In this document: piece after piece, positions 34,583-42,997 of the stretch
Layout of the letters: every line of letters begins with the position of its first letter
Numbering within the stretch: position 1 is the stretch's first letter
NCBI RefSeq assembly: GCF_004458765.1
Contig: NZ_SPJX01000640.1
Coordinates: 381 to 50,716, forward strand
Source of the DNA: Microvirga pakistanensis
GTDB taxonomy: Bacteria > Pseudomonadota > Alphaproteobacteria > Rhizobiales > Beijerinckiaceae
Reading direction: 5' to 3'
Length of the DNA stretch: 50,336 nucleotides
Position numbers and translations under genes: made by a program
The notes under the pieces: generated by a model
Seen by the model: the letters and a program-made list of their open reading frames with translations, nothing else
What the model was told of the DNA's origin: nothing
Databases searched by the model: none

Positions 34583-36061
34583 TTACGCTTCCACGAGGAG
34601 CCGCCGAGCCGATGCGGGAACACACCGGAGGCCCGACAGACCAGCCCTGCCGAAGACGCGGCCGATGCCGATGATGACCGGCTTCGCAGAATCGCGTCGG
34701 CTGCTCGCCTCGCCGAGCTCCGACATGGGCCCGGCCCAGCGCTCGTCACCTCGGGACACGCTCGACACCATCACCGCAGGCGTGTCCGGAGGGAAACCTT
34801 CCTCGACCAGTCGCGCTGCAATGGCGCCTGCCGTTCCTCCAGCCATGTAGAAGATTGTCGTAGTGAGAGGATCCGCTAAGCCGTGCCAATCCAGATCGGC
34901 CGGCAAGCGCCCCGTCTTCGCACACCCGGTCACGAACCGGACCGATTGCGCCATGTCGCGATGGGTCAGGGATACACCTAGCGCCGATGCCAACGCGATG
35001 CCGGCCGTGATGCCCGACACAACCTCCACGGGGATTCCGGCGCGCTCCAGATGTTCAATCTCCTCCCCGGCCCTGCCGAAGATCATGGGATCTCCCGACT
35101 TCAGGCGAACCACATGCTTTCCCTGCAGGGCCAGACGGGTCATGAGATCGTTGATGTCGTCCTGGGCGCAGGACGCATGCCCTCCCCGCTTCCCCACCAT
35201 GAGGCGCTTCGCTTCACGGCGGGCGAGTTCGAGAACGTCCTCCGAGACCAAGTCGTCGAAGAGAATGACGTCGGCCGCTTGAAGCGCCCGTACGGCCTTG
35301 AGGGTTAGCAGCTCCGCATCGCCGGGCCCCGCGCCGACAAGCGTCACCCGCCCCACGGCTCCGACAGGCTGCGATGCGATGTGTCCCAGGACGGCATCAA
35401 CGCTCGATCCTATGGCCTCCGGCGGACGGCCCTGGAACGCCAGATCGGCGAAGCGCTCCCAGAACGCACGACGCGACGGCCCCGGAGACAGTTGCTCCAT
35501 CACGCGCACCCGTATCGCCTTGGCGAGCGAGGCCCATGAAGACAGAGACGGATGCAGCAATGTCTCGATGCGACGCCGGATGGCCTGGCCTAAGATCGGC
35601 GCGGCTCCATCGGTCGAGATGCCGATAACGACCGGTGAGCGGTTGACAACCGAGCCGAACTGAAAATCGCAGAAGCCGGGCTTATCGATCACATTCGCCG
35701 GCACGCCGGATCGCCGCGCCGCCGAAGCGAAGGCCGCCGCCTCGCCTTCCTCCTCGAGATCCGAAACGGCGAGGGTGGCATCCTTCAGGATCTCGGGCGT
35801 CCACCTCTTGCGGTGCAGGGTCAGGCGGCCATCTGCCGCTCCGCGCGCCAGCAGGGCCTCCATCTCGGGGCCGATCTCCGTTGCATAGACATCCACATTG
35901 GCCCCCGCCGCGGCGAGAAGCTCCGCCTTCCAGGCGGCGCCCAGCGATCCGCCGATGAGCACGGCCCGCTTGCCGCGCAAGTCGAAGAAGACCGGGAGCT
36001 TGGCGAGGCGGCCCAAGCGGCCCGGTTCGGCTTCGGTCGGCTTTCTCAACGGCTGCAGCAT
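34583..36061 (-). CDS. cysG: Siroheme synthase (trifunctional)
   Basis: A 492-residue fusion. The N-terminal ~210 residues form the precorrin-2 dehydrogenase/sirohydrochlorin ferrochelatase part (LPVFFDLRGKRAVLIGGSLGAA...). The C-terminal part is uroporphyrinogen-III C-methyltransferase (LVGAGPGDAELLTLKAVRAL, RLKSGDPMIFGRAGEE, VVSGITAGIALAS). It makes siroheme, the cofactor of NirB. The ATG at 36061 gives the usual N terminus. The leader upstream contains the same ANTAR-type hairpins as nirB, so cofactor and enzyme are probably induced together by nitrate or nitrite. Confidence 0.93.
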   Translation of the reverse strand: MLQPLRKPTEAEPGRLGRLAKLPVFFDLRGKRAVLIGGSLGAAWKAELLAAAGANVDVYATEIGPEMEALLARGAADGRLTLHRKRWTPEILKDATLAVSDLEEEGEAAAFASAARRSGVPANVIDKPGFCDFQFGSVVNRSPVVIGISTDGAAPILGQAIRRRIETLLHPSLSSWASLAKAIRVRVMEQLSPGPSRRAFWERFADLAFQGRPPEAIGSSVDAVLGHIASQPVGAVGRVTLVGAGPGDAELLTLKAVRALQAADVILFDDLVSEDVLELARREAKRLMVGKRGGHASCAQDDINDLMTRLALQGKHVVRLKSGDPMIFGRAGEEIEHLERAGIPVEVVSGITAGIALASALGVSLTHRDMAQSVRFVTGCAKTGRLPADLDWHGLADPLTTTIFYMAGGTAGAIAARLVEEGFPPDTPAVMVSSVSRGDERWAGPMSELGEASSRRDSAKPVIIGIGRVFGRAGLSGLRCVPASARRLLVEA

Positions 36062-36181
36062 CAATGACCTCCGGATATCCTGCGGACAAGGTTGCTCGCC
36101 GGTCGTGAGAACCTTGCCTGAACGCAAAAAACGCCGCGCGATGAACCACATGCCGCTGTCACGGCACTGCAATCCATCATG

Positions 36182-36283
36182 CGACGTCGTTGTCGGGAAA
36201 ATGCCTCGTCAGAGGGCACGCACAGGCGATCATCGTTGATCGGCACTGCTGATCAGGGCTGGACACGACTTCATTGTCTGACC
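36182..36283 (-). promoter_or_regulatory. NasT-type antitermination leader of cysG
   Basis: The minus-strand leader contains P1 (GAC-AATGAA-GTC inside 36261-36283), an extra hexaloop hairpin CGATC-AACGAT-GATCG (36227-36242), a TGCC/GGCA hairpin and P2 (CGAC-AACGAC-GTCG, 36182-36195). All three hexaloops have A1 and G4. P2 and the TGCC/GGCA segment are nearly the same as in the nirB leader although the flanks differ, which argues for selection. Confidence 0.65.
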
Positions 36284-36295
36284 AAATCTCGGGAA

Positions 36296-36340
36296 AAGGT
36301 TAGCATTGCACAGACTTTGCTCAAGTCGATTGTTTGGGCA
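36296..36340 (-). promoter_or_regulatory. cysG promoter with inverted repeat TGCTCAA-N9-TTGGGCA
   Basis: The 23-bp element at 36318-36340 matches the nirB element with one mismatch and the same 9-base spacing. Minus-strand TTGAGC (36319-36324) would be the -35, with TAACCT (36297-36302) as the -10. It overlaps the last codons of nasS, so cysG can be transcribed from inside the end of that gene. Confidence 0.5.
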
Positions 36341-37712
36341 CAAGGCGCCTATTTTCTGGCCCGGTTGCGTACTTCGCCGCCGTAACGCTCTCGTTCGCCC
36401 TGATCGCAAAGCCGCTCACGTATCCTGGGATGTCGCTCGGGTCGAAGGCGCGCCGATCGATGAACACATCCGGGTCCGGGATGAGGTCCCCGTCCGTGGC
36501 AGGAACGACGGTCGGAGTGGATCCAGCGCCCTCCACCTTGCTGTCGACGGCGGGAACGGCCGTTGCCGAGCCTGCGAGTGCGCTGCGATAGATATCTGGC
36601 CGATACGCCGCCTCAACCCGGGGAAGGCAGGCCTCATCGTAGGCAGCCTGTCCCCAGCGGACCATCTGACTGTAGATCCAGCGGGCCTGACTGAGCCAAG
36701 GAAAATTGGCCGCCTGCCCATGGAACATCAGGTAATTCCTGGTCGATCGCGTTCTGCCGCCAGGGTCGACCGTAATCTCCCCCTTCAGAAGGCGCAGGAT
36801 CATATCCGGCGAGACACCCACGTAAGCCGGATCACCCAGCATATGGGCTAGGCAGCCATGATTGTCGGGATCGTCGCACCAGCGGGCGGCGGCATCCAGC
36901 GCAACGATCAGGCGGGACAGGGTCTCCGGGTTCTTGTCCGCCCAGTCGGTGCTGACGCCCAGCACCTTCTCTGGGGCGGACGGCCATATGTCGGCTTTGG
37001 TGGCGACGATTCGGCCCACGCCCTTCTCGACTGCGATCATGTTCCAGGGAGCGTTGACGCAGAAACCGTCGATCGCCCGTGCGGCGATGGCATCCACGGT
37101 CAGCGGCGGCGGGACCACCGTCATCATGACGTCGACATCCGGGTCGATGCCGCCGGCTGCCAGCCAGAAGCGGAATTCGTAGTTATGAGACGAGAACGGA
37201 TAAGTCATGGCGAAGACCAGCGGCTTGCGGCCGCTACGTCTTCGCCGTTCAATCACTGCCTTCAAGGCAAGAGCATTTGCAAGCGCATCCTCCGTGCCGT
37301 CGAGGCCGGCGGCCGCCTGCATCTCGCGATACAGGTCGAGTGAGAGCGTCATGCTGTTGCCCCCGCGCCCAAGGCTGAAAGGTGTGAAGCACGCATAGGG
37401 GTTCGAGCCGATCCCCAGCTGCGAGGCGACCGGCATCGGGCTCAACATGTGGGCGACGTCGAACTGCCGGAAGGCCAGCCTATCGCGGATATTCGACCAT
37501 GACACATCCTTGACGAGTTGCAGGCGGATGCCCTCACGCCGGGCGAAGCCCTGCTCCTCCGTCGCGACAAGCACCGCCATATCGAGGAGTGGAATGAAGC
37601 CTGCGCGCACCAACCGCTCCTGCGAGGGCTGACCGGTCTTCCGGACAGGGGTATCACCCAACGGTCCTGATTGACGCACGGGATACTCTCCGGATGCTTG
37701 GGAATCCAACAC
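36321..37712 (-). CDS. nasS: NasS-like nitrate/nitrite sensor (NrtA/CmpA family, no signal peptide)
   Basis: A 463-residue protein of the NrtA/CmpA solute-binding family (RAGFIPLLDMAVLVATEEQGF, DVAHMLSPMPVASQLGIG, WLAAGGIDPDVDVMMTVVPPP). It has no signal peptide or lipobox at the N terminus, which starts with polar sequence, and it is encoded directly after an ANTAR protein. NasS in Paracoccus, Azotobacter and Bradyrhizobium is a cytoplasmic sensor that holds NasT inactive until nitrate or nitrite binds. The 4-base gap to nasT indicates co-translation. It is somewhat longer than many NasS proteins at the C terminus. Confidence 0.85.
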   Translation of the reverse strand: MLDSQASGEYPVRQSGPLGDTPVRKTGQPSQERLVRAGFIPLLDMAVLVATEEQGFARREGIRLQLVKDVSWSNIRDRLAFRQFDVAHMLSPMPVASQLGIGSNPYACFTPFSLGRGGNSMTLSLDLYREMQAAAGLDGTEDALANALALKAVIERRRRSGRKPLVFAMTYPFSSHNYEFRFWLAAGGIDPDVDVMMTVVPPPLTVDAIAARAIDGFCVNAPWNMIAVEKGVGRIVATKADIWPSAPEKVLGVSTDWADKNPETLSRLIVALDAAARWCDDPDNHGCLAHMLGDPAYVGVSPDMILRLLKGEITVDPGGRTRSTRNYLMFHGQAANFPWLSQARWIYSQMVRWGQAAYDEACLPRVEAAYRPDIYRSALAGSATAVPAVDSKVEGAGSTPTVVPATDGDLIPDPDVFIDRRAFDPSDIPGYVSGFAIRANESVTAAKYATGPENRRLVPKQST

Positions 37713-37716
37713 GCGA

Positions 37717-38325
37717 TTATTTCTCCAGAAGCGAAGCCGCCGTAACGACGCTCTGCGCGATCTCGGCGAGCTTTCTTTTCTCGTTCATGGCTGTTTGTCG
37801 AAGAAGCGCATACGCTTCCGCCTCCGACAGCTGCCGGGTCCTCATCAGAATTCCCTTGGCCCGCTCGATGATCTTGCGGGACGCCAGCTCGTTGCGCGCT
37901 GCCGCCAGCTCACGCTGCAGGCGGTCGAATGCTTTGAACCGGCTGATCGCCATATCGACGATGGCCTTCACCCGCTCCTTGCGCAGCCCGTCGACCACAT
38001 AGGCGGATACGCCCGCTTCGACCGCAGCCTGGATCATGCTCTCATCGGATTGGTCCACAAACATGGCCACAGGACGGGAGACGAGCTTGGAGACCTGGAA
38101 CATCTGCTCGAGCACGTCGCGGCTGGGATTCTCAAGCCCGATGATGATCACGTCCGGATCGATGGTGCTTAGCCGGCGCAGCATGTGGGTCATCGTGTCG
38201 ATGACTTCCACGTCCGCGATCCCGGCCTCCCGGAGCCCGTCCAGCAGAACGGCCGCCTTGAGGCTATCCTCCTCAAGGATCGCAACACGAAGGGGCCGCT
38301 GACCTGTTTGGGTATCTTTCGTCAA
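37717..38325 (-). CDS. nasT: NasT-like ANTAR-domain antiterminator
   Basis: A 202-residue response-regulator-like protein. The N-terminal ~125 residues form a pseudo-receiver domain (LRVAILEEDSLKAAVLLDGL, DPDVIIIGLENPSRDVLEQM). The C-terminal ANTAR RNA-binding domain is about residues 140-195 (ASRKIIERAKGILMRTRQLS, EAYALLRQTAMNEKRKLAEI). When released by NasS it binds paired hexaloop hairpins and prevents early termination. Its likely targets in this window are the nirB and cysG leaders. First gene of the nasT-nasS unit. Confidence 0.9.
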   Translation of the reverse strand: MTKDTQTGQRPLRVAILEEDSLKAAVLLDGLREAGIADVEVIDTMTHMLRRLSTIDPDVIIIGLENPSRDVLEQMFQVSKLVSRPVAMFVDQSDESMIQAAVEAGVSAYVVDGLRKERVKAIVDMAISRFKAFDRLQRELAAARNELASRKIIERAKGILMRTRQLSEAEAYALLRQTAMNEKRKLAEIAQSVVTAASLLEK

Positions 38326-39464
38326 GTTGACGGGAACTCTCGATGTCGATGCTCACATGAATCATCAAGCAAACTGCCAAGCAAGTTTCAGGCCAAAGTC
38401 GCGCGCAGGGGAAGCCGCGAGGCTGAGGCCAATTTGCCCAAACTCCAGGCATTTCGTGCCGGCCTGCCGCGCGATTCATCGGCAATTCGGCACGGTCTGC
38501 CCATGGCGGGGCCGATGCGCTGTCTTCAGGTACTCCACGATCATCGGGCACCGCCGGTCGCGCAACCTCCTCCTGTAGTTCGTGATCGCGGGACCGCAAT
38601 TGCGGCATTTCCCTGTTTCACCTTCTCAAGCGTACCGATCTGATCCGAGACCAGCGAGCACAGCGCCTTTGTGCAAGGGCTTAGCAACACCCGGCAGCGA
38701 GACCATGCATAGGTGAAACGCGAGTCCCTATCCGAACGCGAGTGATGTGAGGTAATCTTGCGAACACTGCAGCAAATCCTGCTTCGCTGGCGTCAGGCGA
38801 GCGCGCCTGTCGCGGCTTTCCACAGCCGGTGCGCGTGAGCGGCGATGTTGATGAGCATTTCGTTCAGTCACCAGACATCGCAAGGGCTCGCCTGCTTGCA
38901 ACGCAGGCGCCGGGCGCACTCTGGACCGAATCTCTTTCCAACGCCTGGATCGTCTCACAAAACACGACCGGGCCCGCTCGAGAAGATCGCGTGAACCCCT
39001 TTGAGCAGATGCTGAACGGGCTGCTAGCTTTCAAGAACTCACTTTCGAAGTGTCCTACGAGTTGTTCCTCCGCATCTGCCCGTCAGTCGCGCTGAAACAT
39101 GAAAACAATGGCATTTCGAAAGCCATGACGGCACTCAACGAGCAGCTCGCTTAGGAGCACCTCATCATGAATGTCGTTCCGCCCCCAACCGAATCTGCAT
39201 AATGGAAGATTGTCTGTCAATCTTATTGACGTACATTCATGACCGTGTTTCTCTTCATGAGATAGAAGCCGAACCACTTCAGGCTCGGCCCGCGAGGTAA
39301 TTTACAGGTCAATAACAAGTCAGGTCAGCGCCAAATCTGTACTCCCTTGTTACAGCCCTCATGCAAGCGTGCTTGGCGAGCGGCTCCAGAGAGGATTTTG
39401 TACCTTGTTATGGAAAAGCGTGGGTTTCTCTGCTCCACCGACGGCAAGTATCTCGGCTGTGTCC
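38326..39464. other. Gene-poor decayed region upstream of nasT
   Basis: About 1.1 kb with no intact gene. On the minus strand, 38476-38610 reads KCRNCGPAITNYRRRLRD, which looks like part of a small zinc-ribbon protein but has no start codon. On the plus strand, 39005-39154 reads TFEVSYELFLRICPSVALKH up to a TAG; this looks like the C-terminal end of a real protein whose upstream part is interrupted by stops. The last 300 bases before 39465 should hold the promoter of the ABC genes. No other structure was recognised. Confidence 0.45.
39005..39154 (+). pseudogene. C-terminal fragment of an unrecognised gene
   Basis: A 49-codon stretch after a TGA has protein-like composition (VSYELFLRICPSVALKHENN, ISKAMTALNEQLA) and ends in TAG. 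The adjacent frame just upstream (VNPFEQMLNGLLAFKN) could be the preceding part after a frameshift. No start or complete domain is visible, and the family was not recognised. It is best seen as a leftover of a deleted gene. Confidence 0.35.
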
Positions 39465-40280
39465 ATGCGAAACAATCCGCGTCGTCTTATGCGCTCCTTA
39501 AGGTTCGTTGCCGACATTCCGCTCGCGAACGTACTTAAAGGCGCATCAGGTATCGCTTTATCGGTCCTGCTCTGGGAGAGTGCTCGCATGCTGGGGATCG
39601 TAGATCCTCGCGACGTGCCCTCTTTCGCTGCAATTCTTCAGGCAGCGGCAAGCGGCATATGGGGTGGAGAGTTGCTTTTCGTTGTTCTGGCAACGATGAG
39701 CACCTGGGCGCCAGGCCTCCTCATTGCAGGGATTGCGGGAGTTGTCGCCGGAGTAAGCTTGGCAATGCTCCCGCGCTTGGAGATCGCAACCCGGCCTCTC
39801 CTGGAGTTCTTACGCCCGATTCCATCCGTCGCCATGATCCCTGTCGCCTTGCCGATTCTTGGTATCGGGCTTGAGCTGCAGCTCTTTATGATTGCTTTCG
39901 CGAGTATTTGGCCTGTTCTCTTTGCCACCAAAGCCGGCGTAGAGAGTGTGGACCCGCGCTACATCGAAACAGGACGCATGCTCGGCTTGAGCCGGTTGAT
40001 GCAAGTCGTCCGCATCGTTCTTCCTAGCGCATTGCCGGCCGTCGCTACGGGTCTGCGAACAGCCTCGGCAATTGCACTTGTACTCGCCATTACCGTCGAG
40101 ATGCTCACTGGCCAACCAGGGCTTGGCTTCTACATCGAAAATGTTCGCCTAAATGGGCTGATCACGGAGATGTGGGCAGCGATCCTGGTGACAGGTGTGA
40201 CAGGGTATTTGGTCAACACCCTGTTCCTTTCAATCGAGCGCGTGGCCCTGCCTTGGAGTCCCGACAACCGTGACCAGTAA
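39465..40280 (+). CDS. ABC transporter permease, SsuC/TauC/NrtB type (first of two)
   Basis: A 271-residue membrane protein of the BPD_transp_1 family with about six helices. The cytoplasmic EAA loop region reads YIETGRMLGLSRLMQVVRIV followed by LPSALPAVATGLRTA. Family members import aliphatic sulfonates, taurine, nitrate or thiamine precursors. The start is uncertain: ATG 39465 or ATG 39489, both with weak ribosome sites; the frame is open from 39369. It overlaps the next permease gene by 11 bases, so the two are probably translated together as a heterodimer. Confidence 0.85.
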   Translation: MRNNPRRLMRSLRFVADIPLANVLKGASGIALSVLLWESARMLGIVDPRDVPSFAAILQAAASGIWGGELLFVVLATMSTWAPGLLIAGIAGVVAGVSLAMLPRLEIATRPLLEFLRPIPSVAMIPVALPILGIGLELQLFMIAFASIWPVLFATKAGVESVDPRYIETGRMLGLSRLMQVVRIVLPSALPAVATGLRTASAIALVLAITVEMLTGQPGLGFYIENVRLNGLITEMWAAILVTGVTGYLVNTLFLSIERVALPWSPDNRDQ

Positions 40281-41061
40281 ACGCTCCAATATCGCCCCTC
40301 TTGCTTGGCAAGTCTCGACGCTTCTCGCGGTGCTCGTTGCTTGGCAATGGGCGGCGGTGACCAACCCGACGACGCATTTACCCCCCTTGCAACTCATCTT
40401 CACCAGATATCTGGACCTCCTCTGGGGCGATCTTCTATGGAGCGCCGTCGCTCCGAGCATCCTCCGATTATTGATCGGCTTTTCTATCGCGGTTCTATTT
40501 GGCGCGGTTCTTGGAATTGTCATCGGCTCTCTGCGCTGGTTCGAGCCCTTCCTCCGCCCGGTGATCGAGTATCTTCGCTTCATTCCTGCGGTCGCCGTCC
40601 TGCCAGCGGCTCTCCTGGTCTTTGGTGCGACAGACACAATGCGCATCTTTGTCATCGCATTCGGCTCGGTCTTTCCGGTCCTGCTTGCCGCGATCGACGG
40701 CGCGCGTCGCGCTGAGGAGTTGTTGACGGACGTCGCCAGGATCTGCGGCCTATCAACTGCGGAGCGACTGTTTCGGGTCACATTGCCGGCTGCTTCGCCA
40801 CTCATCTTTGCAGGCATCCGTATCGCGCTCAGTATCGCCCTGGTGATGATGGTGATCTCAGAACTCATCGCGGCCGATAATGGACTAGGGTACTACATCC
40901 TTCGTAGCCAGCGATTGTTCCAAACAGCGAACGTCTATGCGGGCGTTTTGATGATCGGAACGATCGGGCTGGTACTAACCCTGTTTCTCCTCACTTTCGA
41001 GAAACGTGTTTTAGCATGGCATCGGGGCTGGCGTGGCCTGTCCAATACAAAAAGCGCGTAG
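40270..41061 (+). CDS. ABC transporter permease, SsuC/TauC/NrtB type (second of two)
   Basis: A 263-residue permease starting at a GTG that overlaps the previous stop (GTGACCAGTAA). About six membrane segments. The EAA-like region reads LTDVARICGLSTAERLFRVT followed by LPAASPLIFAGIRIA. It is clearly a paralogue of the preceding gene, with the same fold and motif spacing but diverged sequence. Systems of this type usually have one permease gene acting as a homodimer, so two adjacent ones are a less common arrangement. Confidence 0.87.
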   Translation: MTSKRSNIAPLAWQVSTLLAVLVAWQWAAVTNPTTHLPPLQLIFTRYLDLLWGDLLWSAVAPSILRLLIGFSIAVLFGAVLGIVIGSLRWFEPFLRPVIEYLRFIPAVAVLPAALLVFGATDTMRIFVIAFGSVFPVLLAAIDGARRAEELLTDVARICGLSTAERLFRVTLPAASPLIFAGIRIALSIALVMMVISELIAADNGLGYYILRSQRLFQTANVYAGVLMIGTIGLVLTLFLLTFEKRVLAWHRGWRGLSNTKSA

Positions 41062-41072
41062 GAGTCACATTG

Positions 41073-41858
41073 GTGCAACCCATCATATGCGTCGAAGGTG
41101 TAACTAAGGCTTACAACGAGTCCGCTCCAATCCTTCAGGACGTGACGTTCAAGGTGGAGCCAGGACAATTCACAGCCGTTGTTGGTCCGTCGGGTTGCGG
41201 CAAGACGACATTGCTGCGTTGCATAGCATCACTCATGCAGCCAGACACCGGCTCCGTGCTTCACCGGGGGCAGCAGTTCAAAGAACCGCCTTCTTGGTTG
41301 TCGATCGTATTTCAAGACTACAATCGAAGCCTTTTTCCTTGGCTTACTGTTCGTAAGAACGTCGCGTTTGGTTTACGCGATAAAAACGGCCGCGCTGAGC
41401 GCGTCCTCGCTGCGCTGCGCTCCGTGGGTCTGGAGCACGCCGCGGATCTCTATCCGTGGCAGCTATCCGGTGGAATGCAGCAACGCTGCGCACTAGCGCG
41501 CTCGATCGTCGTCACGCCGCAGCTGCTTCTTCTTGACGAGCCATTTGCGTCCGTCGACGCCCAGACCCGCACTGACCTTCAAGATATGGTCATGGATATC
41601 TGCCGGCGAATGTCTCTGTCCGCCTTGCTCGTAACGCACGATATCGACGAAGCTGTATTTATGGCGGACAAGGTCGTCGTGCTTTCGACGAGGCCAGCAC
41701 GCGTCGTTGAGGAGATCGAGATCAATCTTCCTCGTTCACGTGATCAACTTTCGACCAAGGAGAGTCCCGAGTTTTTACACTTGCGCCACCGAGTTTACAC
41801 CTTGGTGCGCCAGCAGGCGCACAAAAGCACCATTGTGGCATCAACTGACAGGACATGA
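41073..41858 (+). CDS. ABC transporter ATP-binding protein, SsuB/TauB/NrtD type
   Basis: A 261-residue ATPase. It has Walker A GPSGCGKTT, Q-loop IVFQDYNRSLFPW, signature LSGGMQQRCALARSI, Walker B LLLLDEPFASVD and H-loop LVTHDIDEA. The start is taken at GTG 41073 with AGGAG about 8 bases before it; TTG 41070 is equally possible, and an ATG at 41016 inside the upstream permease gene is less likely. It directly follows the two permeases and is followed at once by the binding protein. Confidence 0.88.
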   Translation: MQPIICVEGVTKAYNESAPILQDVTFKVEPGQFTAVVGPSGCGKTTLLRCIASLMQPDTGSVLHRGQQFKEPPSWLSIVFQDYNRSLFPWLTVRKNVAFGLRDKNGRAERVLAALRSVGLEHAADLYPWQLSGGMQQRCALARSIVVTPQLLLLDEPFASVDAQTRTDLQDMVMDICRRMSLSALLVTHDIDEAVFMADKVVVLSTRPARVVEEIEINLPRSRDQLSTKESPEFLHLRHRVYTLVRQQAHKSTIVASTDRT

Positions 41859-41859
41859 A

Positions 41860-42813
41860 ATGAAGCTGAGAACCTTAACGACGGCTGTCGCCGTTACCAT
41901 CGCGATTGCCTTATGTGCTGTTGCTCCAAGTCAGGACGCAAGAGCACAGGAACAGATTACGAAAATCAAGGTCGGATATATTCCGATCGGCGTCTATTCG
42001 TACTTTTGGCGCGCCCGTGATGCGGGCTACTTCAAGGAGGAAAATCTTGACGTCGAACTCGTGCCGATGGCTGGCGGCGGGCAGATCATTCCTGCACTGC
42101 AGTCTGGGGCCCTTCAGTTCGGTATCACTGACGCACTCGGGGTGCTGAACGCCCGGAATGGAGGAATTCCGGTCACCTATGTGTCGTTCAATTTCTCGCA
42201 AGCGTCGGATGATCCGATTCATGCGGTTCTGACAATGGATCCGGACATCAAGAGCGCGGCCGACCTCAAAGGAAAAGCGGTTGCGACCAACCTTAGCTAT
42301 AATACTGACTGGACGGCGATGCGGGAGTGGTTTCGAAAGCACAACGTCGACCCGAAATCCGTCACGTTTCGTGAGATCCCGTTTCCGGACATGATCGCTG
42401 CGCTTCGCAGCAAAACAGTGAGCGCTGTGGGTGCCACCGAGCCTTTCCTTACGCTCGGCAAGGAGCAAGGGGCCCGTGTGCTCGGGTACCACTTCACAGA
42501 CGTGAAATCACCTGTGTTCTTCTCGGGCGTTGCAGCAATGCTGCCATATGTCGAGGGTAACAGAGCGGTTGCCAAACGCTTCCGTCGCGCCATCAACCGG
42601 GCCTTGGATGATTTCAAGAACCCTCAGATTGTACGTGAAACAATCGCAGCGAACACCAAGGTTCCCCCGGCTGTCATCGAGAAGATGGCTCTGGGCCGGT
42701 GGGAGAAGAACGTGCCTCCGGAGACAATGAGCTTCTGGGTAGACGCAGCGAAGAAAGAGGGGATCATCAACTCGGCGGCCGATCTCAACAGCTTGGTTTG
42801 GCAGGGCGATTGA
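41860..42813 (+). CDS. ABC transporter substrate-binding protein, SsuA/NMT1-like
   Basis: A 317-residue secreted binding protein. MKLRTLTTAVAVTIAIALCA with processing after DARAQ is a Sec signal peptide. The mature part has the NMT1/SsuA pattern: IKVGYIPIGVYSYFWRARDA, YFKEENLDVELVPMAGGGQI, and SGALQFGITDALGVLNA. AGGA precedes the ATG, and only one base separates it from the ATPase stop. The ligand may be a sulfonate, nitrate, taurine or a pyrimidine-like compound; no enzyme gene next to it decides between these. Confidence 0.87.
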   Translation: MKLRTLTTAVAVTIAIALCAVAPSQDARAQEQITKIKVGYIPIGVYSYFWRARDAGYFKEENLDVELVPMAGGGQIIPALQSGALQFGITDALGVLNARNGGIPVTYVSFNFSQASDDPIHAVLTMDPDIKSAADLKGKAVATNLSYNTDWTAMREWFRKHNVDPKSVTFREIPFPDMIAALRSKTVSAVGATEPFLTLGKEQGARVLGYHFTDVKSPVFFSGVAAMLPYVEGNRAVAKRFRRAINRALDDFKNPQIVRETIAANTKVPPAVIEKMALGRWEKNVPPETMSFWVDAAKKEGIINSAADLNSLVWQGD

Positions 42814-42871
42814 GCCCTCTCCGGCGAAGTGAATTCGGTTCGCCGCCTGAAAATGCGGTAAACCAAGAAAG

Positions 42872-42903
42872 AGAGCTGCTTCCACGCCTTTGGAAACAGC
42901 TCT
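42872..42903 (+). terminator. Hairpin after the ABC operon
   Basis: AGAGCTGCTTCC can pair with GGAAACAGCTCT, with one mismatch, around an 8-base loop. It is 59 bases past the binding-protein stop. No T-run follows, so this is a moderate call. Confidence 0.45.
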
Positions 42904-42997
42904 AGCCTACCGTCTCCCGGCTCTAGGCAGACGTCTTCATCCTCTAGCGGATGACCTTCAAGAGCATTTCCTTATCGATCGGCCACACGTTTCCTGA

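Noticed and set aside
36321..37712. Calling this gene nrtA, a periplasmic nitrate-binding protein
   Set aside because: No signal peptide or lipobox, no nrtB/nrtD genes next to it, and direct linkage to an ANTAR protein fits nasS better.
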